This document shows, piece by piece, positions 45,392 to 58,260 of a stretch of 64,000 nucleotides of DNA (positions within the stretch are counted from its first letter, which is position 1; each line of letters begins with the position of its first letter). The translations under genes were made by a program, and so were the position numbers. The stretch is from Tetraselmis striata (taxonomy: Eukaryota; Chlorophyta; Chlorodendrophyceae; Chlorodendrales; Chlorodendraceae): contig VCJN01002427.1 in the NCBI GenBank assembly GCA_006384855.1, forward strand, positions 124,001-188,000, written 5' to 3'. The notes beneath the pieces are model-generated. The model was not told where the DNA came from. It searched no databases and saw only the letters and a program-made list of their open reading frames with translations.

Positions 45392-48300
45392 AGGGATGGC
45401 ATTGCTATGCCTCACTCGTACGGAGCAGGCCGTGTTGTCACCTGCTGTATATGTATGTACTCATATTTGTATTCACTCAGCGCGACGTATTTGAGGATTT
45501 TACGGGGACCCCGTGTGAGATGGCCGACTGCTGGAAACCCTCCCGGTGCTCGGGTAGTCGGGTGCTCCCCCGCTGCCGTACTAGAAAACGTATCGCCTTC
45601 ATACGGTGCGAGTGCCTGCCTCTCCTCCCGCCTCAACCGCTGCACCAACGTTCGCTGCTCTGTCCCTACTGTCTATACTCATGGGCCACGCCAGACATCG
45701 CGCTGTCAGCCTCGACACCTTACAGCCCAATGTCGCAAGCCTAGCCCGCCGCCCTCACCCACCGTCACCGTCATCAGCTAAGACCGCTGGGGCTTGTCGT
45801 CGGCCGGCCGTATCCTTCTACCATGCATCCTGGCTATGTGCACTCACAGCTGCTGCGTTTATCCTCCGTCTTTTTCTTTGTGCTTCGAGCGAACTTTCAA
45901 AGACAGAGAGTCTATGACGTCGCCCAGCAGCATAAGATGAGTAGTGCGCCCCCTCTGTAATTATTGAAGCACATGTGATAGTGTAATACAGCTGTAATTA
46001 CCTGACCTCGCCCGCATGTTGGGCGGAGCGCACGGAGGGGGGGGGGGGGGGGGGGGGGGGCATTTCTCATCCTAGCCCAGCACGGCCCATGCAGTGCGCT
46101 GCACAGGCCGCCGTCGTCGACTGCGTATATATCCGCTCCGAAACCATCGCACACTTGTCCGCGAACGAAAGCTCGGGGCAGCCGGCCCCTCTGCGCACCC
46201 GGCGAAATTGATTTCGCTGCCAGGAGTTCGTCGCGATGCTTTGCGCGACAACGCCATGTTCGCCGCGCGGCGAGGCTCCGCGACGACATGGCGCATGCTG
46301 TAGCCTTCTGCCGATTCGCGCTGCGCGATGTGGCATTTGTACGCAGGGGCGACACGTTATGATAAGAAGGGCGTGTAATATAAATATTCGCAGATATGGT
46401 CCTGTGGTGGCGGCGGCTGCTGGCTCTCCCCACCATGCCTGACGAGCAGACGGAAGCCCGCGCTTCTCACGACTAGACCGAGTCGCGTTATCGCAACTTG
46501 TTCATCGCCACCGCCCCCTGCCGTCGTCATCTACTATCGCGCTGATGGCGCGACGACGATGCAGGACGACTACGCGATCACGCGCGCCGAGCGCAGCGCA
46601 ACACCTGTCTGCAGAACCAGCGTCACTCACCAACACGCAAGCCGCGCAGAAATACAGTTAGCAGATGCAATGTCTCACAAGAGACACGACCATGAATATG
46701 ACGCAGCATCTGCAGCTTGGGAATATGATGCACCGCATTTACTGTGCCTCGGCATAAGCCCGCCGCCGCCGCCGCGCCGCCCGCCTTTCATTGATATACT
46801 TTCCCACAAAACTTTAGCCCTACACGAATCTGCAGGTGGGCGCATCGCTGCGCACTAGCATATGGCCAAAACCACGTATAGCCTTTTACTTATACCGAAG
46901 CTCATCTCCCATGACCTTGGTTGCAGCGCACCCTCCGAAACGTCGCGCTGATGCATCATTTCCTGTAATGCTTTTTTTCCGCTCACAGTAGAAAAAAAGC
47001 GGCTTTTCAACAGAAAATTGCACAATGCGATTGCACGCGTTTCACCTTCATGGGGTTGCGCATTGCCCGCAAGCTTTGACGCACGGATAGTATGATAGCA
47101 AATGAATAAATTGCGGGAGTGTCGTGCCATTTGGAGGATGACGTGGCATCGCAGCCGTGCACGCGCCACTACCCCTACAGTTTTGTCTGTGCTCGACAGG
47201 GCCTAGAACTGTAGTCCATTGGTAGCATAACACGCGCGACGCGCTATATGGCCCAAGCTTCACCAGCAGGTGATTAGCCCATGCTACTAGAGTTCTTCCG
47301 ATGCACTAATGCCACGACGGAGCGCGGGATGTGTGGGAGGAAAGATAGACATTGTGCCAAAGCACCGACTAGTGCAAAATCGCAGAAATTTCTACCACGC
47401 ATTGCGAGCGGATAAATGTGCTGGTTTGCGGGAACACTATTATGAAGAGTTGTTTGTTTCCTTGAGAAGTATAGTGGGCTCAAATCTGAGGCACTATGGG
47501 CTGCACCTAGGTCCCCGTTACAGGGCCTAACACAGGGTTCCAAAATTTGCAAACATGTTTCTGGGCTGGCAGACCCGTTAAACGTCACCAAATGACAATT
47601 CTGAGCGTGAAAATCAGGGCATCATATGCCCCTTTTGCCATGCGCTTTTTGTTGCGACCTCGTACGCCTCAATCCGGCACCGTTTCACGAAGATAGCCCT
47701 CTTGGCACACCTCCCAAAACTGCAATTGCAGCATTTTTTCCAACACTGATGCCGCTCAGATTCATGTACCCTCTCGAGTGGAAACTCATAGTTACTCAAT
47801 AAAAAAACACGGAGTAGTCGCATGACACCACTGTGTCGGCGAATGTGGAAGAAAATCGCACCTCAGCTTGCCAAAAACGTTACTTTTATGCTCCGAACTC
47901 GCTTACAATGCTGAAAACGGGGCACTGTTGCAGTTGTTCTACCACTTGATCACACACTTCTCCGCGCCACAATACCAGACATTTACCAATTTAAGACGAT
48001 GCACTCAGTGGCTATTGAGTGCACCTGCAGTTAGTTGAATGGCACTTAATAGCATTGCCGTATACCCGCGCAACAGTGAATTCCCGCGTGTTGTGCGATT
48101 TTGAGGCCGGGGGCAATACTTTTGTGGGGGGTGTATATTCATCCTAGTTCATTTGTTGCCACTCCACATGCGCCCTCTCTCCCCCCCCCCGAATACGCAG
48201 TTTGTCAATTATTCTTATACTGGTAATACGTTGCTTAATAGTGCTACTTCTGCCACTGCACAGAGCGCTCAATTTTTCACATGGATTTAGGTGCATTATC

Positions 48301-49316
48301 CTCGCCTTCTCGCCTTGCCATCCCCAAGGCCTCATCCTCATTCTCATGTATTTCAAAGAGGCACAGCGGTTCTTTGACACGATGCATGGCCATTTGCACG
48401 CTACAAGCGTTAATTTCGATTGCTTATTTACAGTGGCGATGAGTACGCTAATGTGCTGCGCAAAACATGGCATCTCAGCAGCCGAAGGCTATATTATGTC
48501 CGCCCTCAGCATATCGACTCTCAAGTGAAATCGCAACTCGCGTTTTGTGTTACAATGGCTGCGGCGCCAGCAGCCAATCCGCCCCTGGCTATTATTATCT
48601 TTCTCGCGCGAGTACATGCGGGGCAATGCGTACAAAAGCGCCCCCGACCCTCCTACTTCCTCGGCGGCCCCCGCTGCTGGTAACCCCTATGTTTAGCGTG
48701 TTGTACAACAGTGAAGTTGTCATCATGCTGCTACCTATGGCCTTGGCTGCTCTGATAATAATAATTATTATTATTTAAACAACTAGTCTATCTGTTGCTG
48801 CTATCCAAACTTTGCCGAAGCGTCTTCCATTTCCGCGAGCGCGCAACGACGTGGACAGCCCAGAACCTACCTGGTCAGCTGGGGGCTTATACCCAGATAG
48901 GGGACCTAGTTGGCTAGGGTTTATACTCTAGGCACAGCCCTAGGCATGGCGCGAGGCGACCTACAAGCAAGCCCTTGCTGAAGTTTGTGGCGAAGTGTAC
49001 ACAAAATGTACAGTTGCTGCCATTCGGGCGGTTGGACTCTGTGGCAAAGTGTACGCCTGCTCTCATATGGGCGCATCTTATATATAGAGTCCGTGGAGAA
49101 GCGTATCTCCGTGGGCCGCCCATTGAGCTGGTGACAACGCCCCACACGGGAATACGAAGATGCGACGGCACCTTGACAGTCATGTAATGGAATGCCATGC
49201 AATAATATATAATGGAATGCCATAGGATGTCATGTCTCGGACGGAACTCGTGCAGCGGTCCACAACGCACATGGCGAGCTTGTGCAGCTCCGGTGCGCCC
49301 GGGGGCGTTGTTGCCG

Positions 49317-51271
49317 TCATCGGCTGCGCAGCCGCTCCGCCGGTTTGGGCGCCCGCTCCGCCACTTGCCCCTCCCCCCGCGTCAGCAGCTCCGCAGAGAG
49401 GTCCGGCAGCGCGTCGTCCGACGAGCCGAGCGCCTTCTGGAACTGCAGCCCGCGCCGCATCATGTTGTTCGCGCGCTGCTCGCGGCGGTTGCCGCGCGCC
49501 GCGCGCCGCGCCTTGGAGTCGCGCCGGTTGAGCAGCACCAGCTCGTAGCGCTCGTCCCAGCGCCGCCGGCGCGTCGCCTCTGGGTTGAGCATCACGTCCA
49601 TGTCGCGCTTGTAGCCTATCAGCAGGCTGTTTCCCTTGGAGAACGCGCTCACCCGGTTGGACATCTCCTGTGGGCCGCCCAGCAAACCGAGGCGGGTGGG
49701 TGCGGGTTACACCCAGCTGGGGCCCCGCACGACAATCATGACCCGCTATGGCAGCTCTCAATTGGCGCACGGCGCCAGGACAAGCTAGCCCTACTAAACC
49801 CTAGCGCTGCCGGCGCCGCGGCATGGCTAGCAGGAGGAACGGTGAAGGGGGCTGGGCGAGGCGTGAGGGCGCACCCGAAAGCTGAGCACCACGTTTAACC
49901 TCGCGCAGAAGGTGACGGGCTCCAGCGTGATGTGCACGCCTGGGAGGGGATGGGACCGGGCGGGGAGGGGAGGTTGGGGGGGGGGGGGGGGGGGGGGGGC
50001 TCAGTGTTTTCTGGCAGCGACTGGTTGTGCGGGCACCTGGGTACAGGCAGCGCTCCTAGCAGCGCGACGCTGGCGCCTCTGAAGCAGGTCCTGCAGGCCT
50101 GAACCAATCACAGTACACAATGGTCCAATATATGGTGTAAAGTACCTAGTAGTTGTACCTGCTGTGTATACTGGTGGGGAATGTGTGTAAACGGGGGTGG
50201 TGGGGGGGGCTGCCAGTTCCACAGCCAACAAATGTGCGCGCCGCTCTGCGCACCTTCCCCCGTGTTGAGTAGCTGCATCTGCAGGTTGTGCAGGTAGGGC
50301 TGGAAGACCACCTGGCGAGGGGGGGAGAGAGATGGAGGGTGGGGGGGGGGGGGGGGGGGGAGCAGGGCTCAGGCGGACAGGGGAGGCACGAAAGGCACGC
50401 GCGCTATCAGCGATGGCGGGCGGATAGTCCAATTATGAAAAAGATTCAACGTGGATGAAACAGCAATGTTGCAAGCCGACTACTCCCTGCAGGGCGTTAC
50501 ATGTATCATTACTAGATACATTTATACAACCCTATATGTAGTATAAATATAACGTACTATATCATATAGCGTTATATTAGTATTATCATTATTATCATCA
50601 TCATCATTATTCTTGTTGCTGTTATAATTATTATCATTATTTTTAACGTTGTATATGCATGACAGTTTGGAACATATAGAACGCGGCATCATTACTTGGG
50701 GCGGGCGAGGAGCAGGGGTCACCTGGCTGATAGCCATCACGTCCAGTGCGCCCACCTCCACAAACTCGCTGAAGGGCAGCGAGACGTCGGTGCCGGCGCC
50801 GCTGACCTCTGTCACAAAGTAGGTGTTCTCCATGCGGTAGCCGTCGCGGGCGCGCTGCCACAGAAAGTCGCGCAACAGCAGCGCCGCCTTCATGCGCACG
50901 GCGTCGGCGGCGCCGAGCGCGAGGTTGCCGCTGCGAGTGGTCTGCCGCACAAGGGTGGGTTGGGGGGGGGGGGGGGGGGGGGGGGGTGAGGGTGACGAGG
51001 CTCTCAGTCAAGCGTGCCACCGCAAGCATGTTGACAAACAGCAATCACACCCGCATAGCTTCCCACGTGCCCACGTGGGGCGCCCCCCTATGCGTGCCCG
51101 CACACTTGCAAGAGAATTCCTTTTAAAACACACAACATGCCTCTTTCCAGCTGAATTTGAGCCGTTATTATCGCGAAGGCAGTAGCTACAATTCAGGACA
51201 TCTACCGCTACCCTTCTTCTTCGACTTACTGCTTCTACGGGCCTTTTGATTGCACCTCGTGAAAAACGAAT

Positions 51272-51348
<77 letters not shown>

Positions 51349-54300
51349 GGCTCTTGCGAGTGCGAGGGCATCCATATCCTGCTCATTTACTACTTGATGA
51401 CGAAATTGAGCAATAGTTATCATATATACCGGTGATTGTCGTCGCTGTTTTAGTTCTTCTGCGGAGGTGGGCAAGAGGGGGGGGGGGGAGGTGGGGGAGA
51501 GCACCCAGTTGGCCAGCAGCACGGCGGCGGTGTAGCCGCCCGGAGTGATGGGCAGCTGCGCCAGGTCCTGCGCGAGGCCTGGGCGGCCGTGGAAGTGCTT
51601 CAGCTTGATGTTGCGGATGTAGTCCAGGTCGAGGCCGTCCGCCTGCAGCAGGCTGTCGCGGTCTCGCAGCGGTACGTCCGCGAGCACGTGCACCTCGCTG
51701 CCGAAGCTCATGACCCTGTCTAGCGTGCGCAGCACCATCGCGATGCCAGGGCGCCACCCGCAGATGAGCACCGCGCCCTGCAGCATGCTGGCGTAGTCCG
51801 CCGGCAGCGGCTCCCTGTTCTTGGAGCTCGTGTCGCCGCCGCGCATGTAGTCGCCGTCCAGCGTGTTGAACAGCGCATCCATCATGCGCTGGTTGCTCGC
51901 AAGCTTGATAGGATCCTGACTGCCGCTGCCGCTGCCATCGAGCTCCCAGGAGGGCAGCTCCTCCGAGAAGGAGCTCTGCAGGCTCGCGGGGCCGCTCATT
52001 CCCAGGCGCGCGCCATCCCGCACGTCCAGGCCGCCCTGCCGCCGGCTGGCCTGAAGCAGCACGATCTGGTCCTCCGCCGTCAGCTCCGTGTCCTCCGCGG
52101 GCAGCATCTCCAGCCCCGCGGGGCGCTGCAGCCCCACCGGGATGGTGCCCGGCCGTGCGAGCTGCACCAGCCGCCCGTACTTCATGCCCACCTGCGCGCC
52201 AGACCGCGACCACAGCCTCCCCTCAGCCGTGCCTGCAGCGCATCCCTACTGCGGCGATGGAACCCGTCCCCCTTGCGATAAACGTCAAGTAAACTTCATA
52301 TATGTTAATCACATTTCATCCAGCTATCACTCTGCCACTTGCGACCTTCCTTGAGCACATTGGAATATCGCTTACTCATGCTGAGCTTACTGAACGCCAG
52401 ACTCCATGAAGCCAAACAGCAGACGACCGAGTCTGATCTTTGGGTGGGAGCGCACCAGGCTGGGCGGCACCAGCAGGAAGTAAAACTCAGAGCCGTCAAA
52501 GGAGAGCAGGTTCTTGTAGACCTGGCTCACGCCCGGCATGAGCAGCGTCTGCACCGTCATCTTGGCGGCGTACGAGCCAATGAGGATGGGGTACACAACG
52601 TCCCCAAAGGTGCGCCGCACGAGGCCCACCGTGTCGGCCGAGTGCACCTCCATCACCACCGGCGGCAGGCTGGTACCCAGCTTGGCGGCCGCTGTGGTGA
52701 TTGCCAGCATTGTGGTGATCTGGGTCCAAGGGGGCAGGGGTGAGGGGACAGGGTGTTGGCTCGTTGCAGAGCACAGCGGGACATGGCAGATGTACGATAA
52801 CACACCGCCTGCAGCCCCTCCATTTCCAAGGGGAGGAAGGCGACGACGCCGGTGGAGAGGGGAACCACGCGAGTGCACACGAGGGGGAGGGGGCGGCGCA
52901 CGGCGTTGGCATCGCAGTCCTCTTGCTGCGTGGCGAACGACTTGTCGTCGTCAGCCAGAATGATGACAGCGCGTGCGCGTGTGGCTGAGATCTGCTCCAG
53001 ACCCTTCACCATCTGCGGGCTGCCCTCGATGCACAGCACGTCCGCGCGGCGCGACACTTCCCGGACGGCATTGGCCATCATGCGTTGCGGAGCCTCCGCC
53101 AGTACCTGCCCCAACAAGCCACAGCGCTGACTCAGTCCTTCAGGCCTGGGCTGGGAGGTGAGTGATGGGGACAGGCTCCAGGCCTGAGCACGCTTGACAG
53201 GAGCCGGTGTGGGGTGTAAAAAGACATCGCCCATGGAAGCACCGGAAATCGTCTATGGAGGGGCTCCGGGGGGGGACTGCAGGGAAGGGCATCGGCGGAA
53301 AAGGCGCACCGCGATGGTGTTGTTTCGAGTGAAGCCCTCCACGTCGCGGTTGCCGAGGGACAGCTCCCGGATGAGCCGCGGCGCGGAGGAGTTCCAATTG
53401 AGCACCACGATGTGGTCCGTCTCCAGCACCTGCGTGATCTGGCTCGTGACGTTCGCCACCTGCTGCTCGATTGTCTGGCTCACTGTGAGGCGCCAAGGGA
53501 TGAAGGGGGGGAGCCGGCGAGTGGTCAGCTTCGCCTCCGCTGGGCCGGCGGTATGGGGAGGGAGTGGCAGAGTGGCCGGCACAGAGCAGCGCTCACCGAT
53601 GCCGACCAGGACGGACACAAGCAGGAGCCCAACCACTGTCAGCACGAGCCCCACCAGCCGCGCCGGCTGCGTCTGCTCCTCAGACACCGAGCCGCTGTCC
53701 AGCACAAACAGCTGCGCGCGCCACAGGGCCTCTGGTAGATCCTGCTGGGTGGCATCATGCGCGGCGCAGCCTCACACGAGGGAGCAGTGTACGCCGCTGA
53801 GTGCCGGCATTGAGCGCAGGGGCGGAGGGCGATGGCGGTGGTCCCACCTCCCCCGTGACTTGAGAGTAGACTGCGCCACCGCTGAGGGCCAGCAGCAGCA
53901 CCGTGATCAGCAGCAGCGTGTACTGCCCGCTCACATCGCTCCAAATGGCGCGCTCAATCTGCGGATGTGGGGTCGGAGAGCAAGGGGGGCGGGGTCATGG
54001 GGAAGTGCCTGGGAGCGCAATCAGCGTTGTGGAGAGACATGTGGGCAGGGCATGACCAGGTTACCCACATGAATTGGCATGTAAATTATATGCCTGTTTC
54101 TAGCCACGGGCCAAATATGACTGTAAGGGAGGCATGCAGAGGGATTAAAGCTCAAAAGTGCATTATTGACGCGCTCACTGATAAATGGATGTGAGAAGTA
54201 ATGGAAAATGCTGCATTAAAAACAAATGCAACATGTTGAATTAAACAGAACGTAAAATATGAGCGGTGGCACGTTGGGTAATCAGAGAATGATGCAATGC

Positions 54301-55134
54301 CGAAAGGATGCGGGGCAGCTGCCGGTGGCTTGCTTGCGCATGCGGGCTACAGAGAGTCCTGTTGAGTAACTGCATTCGCTGCTGGGGTGAGGGGCTCATG
54401 GGAGATCTGGGCCTGCAGATCCGGCCGGAAGCCGCAGGATTTACCTTATACTTGAGGCGCACGAAGCCCGTGTACTGGTGTTTTTTTATTATGTTGTAGT
54501 TGGCGTCGGTTTTCTTGGCCAGCGCGGCTAGGGCGAGGAAGCGCAGGTCCTCCACCACCTCCAGCAGCAGCAGGTTTTCCGTCACGCGCTCGCCGTTCAT
54601 TCCCCACTGTGCCTCTCCTGCGCCGATTCCTTCGCCCGTCTCGCCTCGTGGTCTGCTTTCTCCGTTGCCATTGTGCTGGGGAGGCGGCTGGGTCTGCCTC
54701 GGGAGAGAGCGGTCGCCGCGCGGGAGCTCCTGCTCCATACTGCTCCAGCCCAGGCTGCCGCTGCCACGCCCCATGGCATCACTGGACCGAGGCGTGATTC
54801 GACCGGACCCGTTCTCAGAGAACGGGGATGCCGCCCGCGGCTGGTCCGGATCCCGCCGCTGGGGGTCGTCCATTCGGTCGCCCCGGCCAACTCCCGGCAG
54901 GAGGCTCGGAATCCCCCAGAAGCTCGTCCACCCGCTCGGCTCGGACGCCTGCCGCCCGCTGCCGTTTCCCTGGGAGCCACCACCTTTGCCTGCCGCCACG
55001 AACGTGAGCGTGGCTCGTCGTCGGTCCCGGGCGTGCTTCGGTGCGCCACGAGAAGCGCGATGCAAGGATCCCAGCGGCACGGGCGCACAGGGCACCGCAA
55101 GGCGGTGGGTGGCCAACATCGCCGTCGGCGGCAT
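49317..55134 (-). CDS. CASTOR/POLLUX (DMI1)-like ion channel with RCK-type domains
   Basis: Eleven minus-strand exons: 55134-54445, 53958-53848, 53741-53597, 53482-53310, 53105-52902, 52719-52396, 52191-51505, 50941-50723, 50311-50254, 49939-49875, 49667-49317; 1008 residues. The start ATG at 55134 opens an Arg/Ala-rich stretch that may be an organelle-targeting peptide, then a disordered region to about 190. Membrane segments lie at about 242-261 (YTLLLITVLLLALSGGAVYS) and 298-316 (LVGLVLTVVGLLLVSVLVGI), with the pore loop between (ALWRAQLFVLDSGS; filter-like LDSG at 281-284). RCK-type regions follow: HIVVLNWNSSAPRLIREL (about 339), a ligand-binding-like segment to 550, a second Rossmann-like part (LICGWRPGIAMVL, about 690), and a C-terminal block with LLIGYKRD and RRRRWDERYELVLL. 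Plant members are nuclear-envelope cation channels needed for calcium spiking; the algal role is unknown. The donor after exon 6 (GGC|GTTCAG) is atypical. Confidence 0.88.
50942..51504. other. Intron 7 of the CASTOR-like gene
   Basis: A 563-bp intron. On the plus strand it holds a G run (about 50961-50986, thus a C run just upstream of the minus-strand acceptor) and a C28 run (51272-51299) followed by a long (CT)n to 51347. No coding signal was seen. Confidence 0.8.
53959..54444. other. Intron 1 of the CASTOR-like gene
   Basis: A 486-bp intron (minus-strand TATAAG|GTAAAT to CATCCGCAG|ATTGAG), AT-richer around 54050-54250. No feature inside was recognised. Confidence 0.75.
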
Positions 55135-55152
55135 GCCCAAGCAGGCGTGTCG

Positions 55153-55183
<31 letters not shown>

Positions 55184-55424
55184 TACTCCGGCGGACGAGC
55201 CAACCAGGCTGTCTTTCCCCCGATCGCTGTGTAGCACGGGCCTCGTCACCTATTCTCCGTCACCGCAATCCTGTATCGTGTGTCTGCTGCTATTGCCCAG
55301 CAGTATCCGGGGGCGGTAGTATGGAAGTGGCGACAGGATGTATGGCGGGTGGCGAAGCCAATCTAAATCTAACCAACGATGGGCCGCCTGCCCATCGCTG
55401 CCCTGCGCCGCTTTTGGACTATAC

Positions 55425-55730
55425 GGTACCAGTATACCGGTGTGAATTGCGACGAAAGGCCTTTTGTAATTCATGGCGGAATAATAAAATCTAAATTAGC
55501 GACTAATCCTTGGCGGCTGCTACAACAAGCAGTAATATAAAGAAAACTGGGAGATCAAGCCCCGCGAGTACTAGGCTACGTGGAAATAATTTAAGCCGCT
55601 ATCAAGGATAACAAGCCCGAAGCGGTAGAGGATCACGGCTATTCAGTCAAACCGGGTAGGGTGCCGCAGTACCGCCGGTATTCTGGGGAGCTGCCCTTTT
55701 TGTAATTCACACCAGTACCGCCGGTATGAA
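55425..55730. repeat. Possible short inverted-repeat element (about 300 bp)
   Basis: The left end near 55424-55450 contains TATACCGGTGTGAATT. The right end near 55700-55728, read on the minus strand, gives ATACCGGCGGTACTGGTGTG then AATTAC. Both ends carry a nearby block (G)GCC(C)TTTT(T)GTAATTCA (55459-55474 and 55693-55709). The ends match only partly and no target-site duplication was seen, so this is a tentative MITE-like element. Confidence 0.35.
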
Positions 55731-55731
55731 C

Positions 55732-57190
55732 CAGGGTTGGGCGGAACTTGGTTCCGTTCCGGCGATTTCCGGAGTTCCGGCCCGGGTGGAACTGAACCGC
55801 CGGAATTCCGTTCCGCCGGAACTTGGCCAAATACCCGGTGGAACTGACCCCCCCCCCCCGGAACTACATGGAAACTTATCCTAATCGACTCAAGCGTGTT
55901 GCTATCGCGTTCATTTGGCTCGTCGAGATATTATGATATACGGTGAGAAAAACACCGCGGGTGCCAGAGAGGCAGATATATCAGTGCCATCACAGCTGGC
56001 ATGCCACACTAGAGTTGCTGACACCTAACTCACCCCTCGCCCCTCATCCTGAGCTATGGCTTCCGACAATATTACCTTCCCTCTCGACCCGGAGGCGCTG
56101 AAGAGGACGTGCCTATGGATCAGGAGAAAGCGGAAGGCGCCGTAGAGGAGGATCACGCCGCCGCCGCGACGGCGGTGATGCCGCCGATGATTTAGTGACG
56201 CCGCCACGCTGTGCCGCCCGGGCCAGTGGACGCCCCCCCTCGCGCCCGCCACTGCCGGCTAGTCCGCCCGACCCGAAACTCATGGCACTGTTCAGCAGAA
56301 TACCGATGCTGAGCAGGACGAGAATGAACATTCAAGCAGATACAACCGATCCTAACTTTCGTTGTCGCGTCGATATGCTCGTCCGGAACCACAACAAAAC
56401 CTGGGTATCCAGTCAGAAGCGAAGGGCGGAGTGGGCCTTCTACGTCCCTCGTGATCCCGCTCCTGAGAATAAAGACGAAACGACTTACATGGACGGTGAT
56501 CTACACGTCGAGTGCTTTCGTTGTCACGCTGCGAGGGTGTGGAGATGATGTCCGATCAAGTTTTCATCACCAAGAACATGGATGCTGCCACTACGACGGA
56601 GATATCTTCCATCCTCAAGGACAACACGGGCCCGGACACGCTCAAGGTTGCGTTCCATGCTGTTGGCATCACGATCCCATCGGAGATGGATGACGCGCGC
56701 GCCATCCTTCGAGGCAATAGCATGCGAGGGGCTGCTTGACATCAGTGTGCAAGAGGGATCGGCGCTAGAGCGCTACATGGCTGAGGAGGAGGAGCAGCTG
56801 GCCGCCTTGGAGCGTGCTGATGAGGAGAACGTGATACCAACAGCCGCTTCGTCATGGGATGTGTTAGAATGCATACTTAGCATGGTTGGCCGTGAGGCCG
56901 GGTGGGCAAGGGGCGTAGACATCACAACCTGTAATATTGGTTTTTTACAATCCGCGGCTCAAATTGGTGTCACCTCCATGCGCAACTGCACAGCTCATAG
57001 CTCCCCAACGGCCAAGTACAAACAGCCCAATTCCGGCCTTGGATCCGGCGGAATCTCGTTCAGTGCCGGCTGAACTAGTATGTTCTGGCGGAATTCCGTG
57101 GTTCGTTCCGGCGGAACTGAATTCCGCGGAATTCCGGGGAATTCAGTTCCGCCGGAATGGAACTCCATTTTGGAGTCCCGCCCAACCCTG
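55732..57190. mobile_element. hAT-like DNA element with terminal inverted repeats, non-autonomous or decayed
   Basis: The left end begins CAGGGTTGGGCGG (55732-55744) and the right end finishes with its exact reverse complement, CCGCCCAACCCTG (57178-57190). Both subterminal regions (55745-55830 and 57045-57165) are dense in palindromic GGAA-TTCC motifs such as TTCCGGCGGAACT and GGAATTCCG. CAGGG-starting ends with such subterminal repeats are typical of hAT elements. The interior has short plus-strand frames at 56195-56548 and 56512-56739 and a further acidic stretch near 56760-56890, but no transposase domain was recognised. The flanking 8-bp sequences do not match as a target duplication. Confidence 0.55.
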
Positions 57191-58260
57191 CTATCAGCCG
57201 GTAGCGACTAGCTACTGATCCGGTACCCGTACTGCTGGTAGTTCATCGTCGGCCGGTACCAGTACGGGTACTGCTCATTGTCGGCCGGCTGATGATGCAT
57301 ATTAGTCGCGCGTTCAGGTTCAAAAATAGCGTAGTATATAAGGATTATTAGTCGCTAAACGCGTGTCAGCAGAGTATACGTTGAAATAGCGGATGCGGAT
57401 GTCGTAGGTCGCGACTGTATTGTTTTGCGTTAATCGCTAGTAGCAGATATTCGACACCATGTCGTCGTTATCATAATCTATCCGACAATACGTCAGCATC
57501 GTCCGGCGCCAGGCTCCACATCATCGTCATCGGCAGATAAATTCGATTGGTTCTTATATTATTCTTGTGCTGTCGGGATAAATAGTCGTTAATGAGAAAC
57601 TTACCGTATAATTGCAGGTTTGGAAACAATAAAAGCCCAATACCGTTATTAGCGTGAAAATTGTAAAACATGGTGCAATAACAAATCCGACCGTTTTAGC
57701 ATAATAATAACAGTGTGCATACCCGGCTTTTGCAGACCAACAGGGTGCAATGAAAAATTACAAAGCGCAGGGTGTTAAACCGACTTTGCCCCTTTATTAT
57801 TTGGACAAAGGCAAAATAACAAAGGTACGGATAGGCGCGGGTGCTTATTTTCCGCCCCCGGGACGTGACTGACAACAGTGAAAACCTTGCATAGCCACTA
57901 CGACGGCCGTATAGGAAGCGATCCACTTACCGAAAGCCCTATAGACGCCCCGTTATATTAAACAAGCATGCAAATTGCCGAAACATTCTGCAAGACAAAT
58001 TGAAAGCCAATGGCGGAATTTCCAACACGATTGGATCACCGTTAGTTTGAAATAACAATGCCGTCAGACTACCCGGCACTTACCACAAAATGTATGTCCT
58101 ACCCGTTCGGGCGTTAGCCCATTATTCGAGCAATTAATGCGAGTTGGGGCAAACCCCATGCCGCGGAGCACAGCATTTCGGGAGTGCGAACCATGTGCAA
58201 TACAAAAGTCAATGTGAGGGAGGTCCTGGCGCCAAAAATGGGGAAAAAATCCCATACGTC

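Larger units (their letters stand above)
44160..49316. other. Gene-poor tract, 5.2 kb, between convergent genes
   Basis: No gene model could be supported. It contains a G run (about 44240-44270), a C run (44541-44564), a second copy of the 225-bp dispersed repeat (45184-45391), another G run (about 46039-46060) and AT-richer DNA from 46850 to 49180. Open frames near 44630-45185 and 46560-46860 are short and unmatched. Confidence 0.5.

Noticed and set aside
15937..47820. CRISPR arrays, bacterial operons or phage genes
   Set aside because: Repeats seen are microsatellites, tandem duplications or transposon remnants, with no spacer arrays; all genes are intron-rich and eukaryotic.
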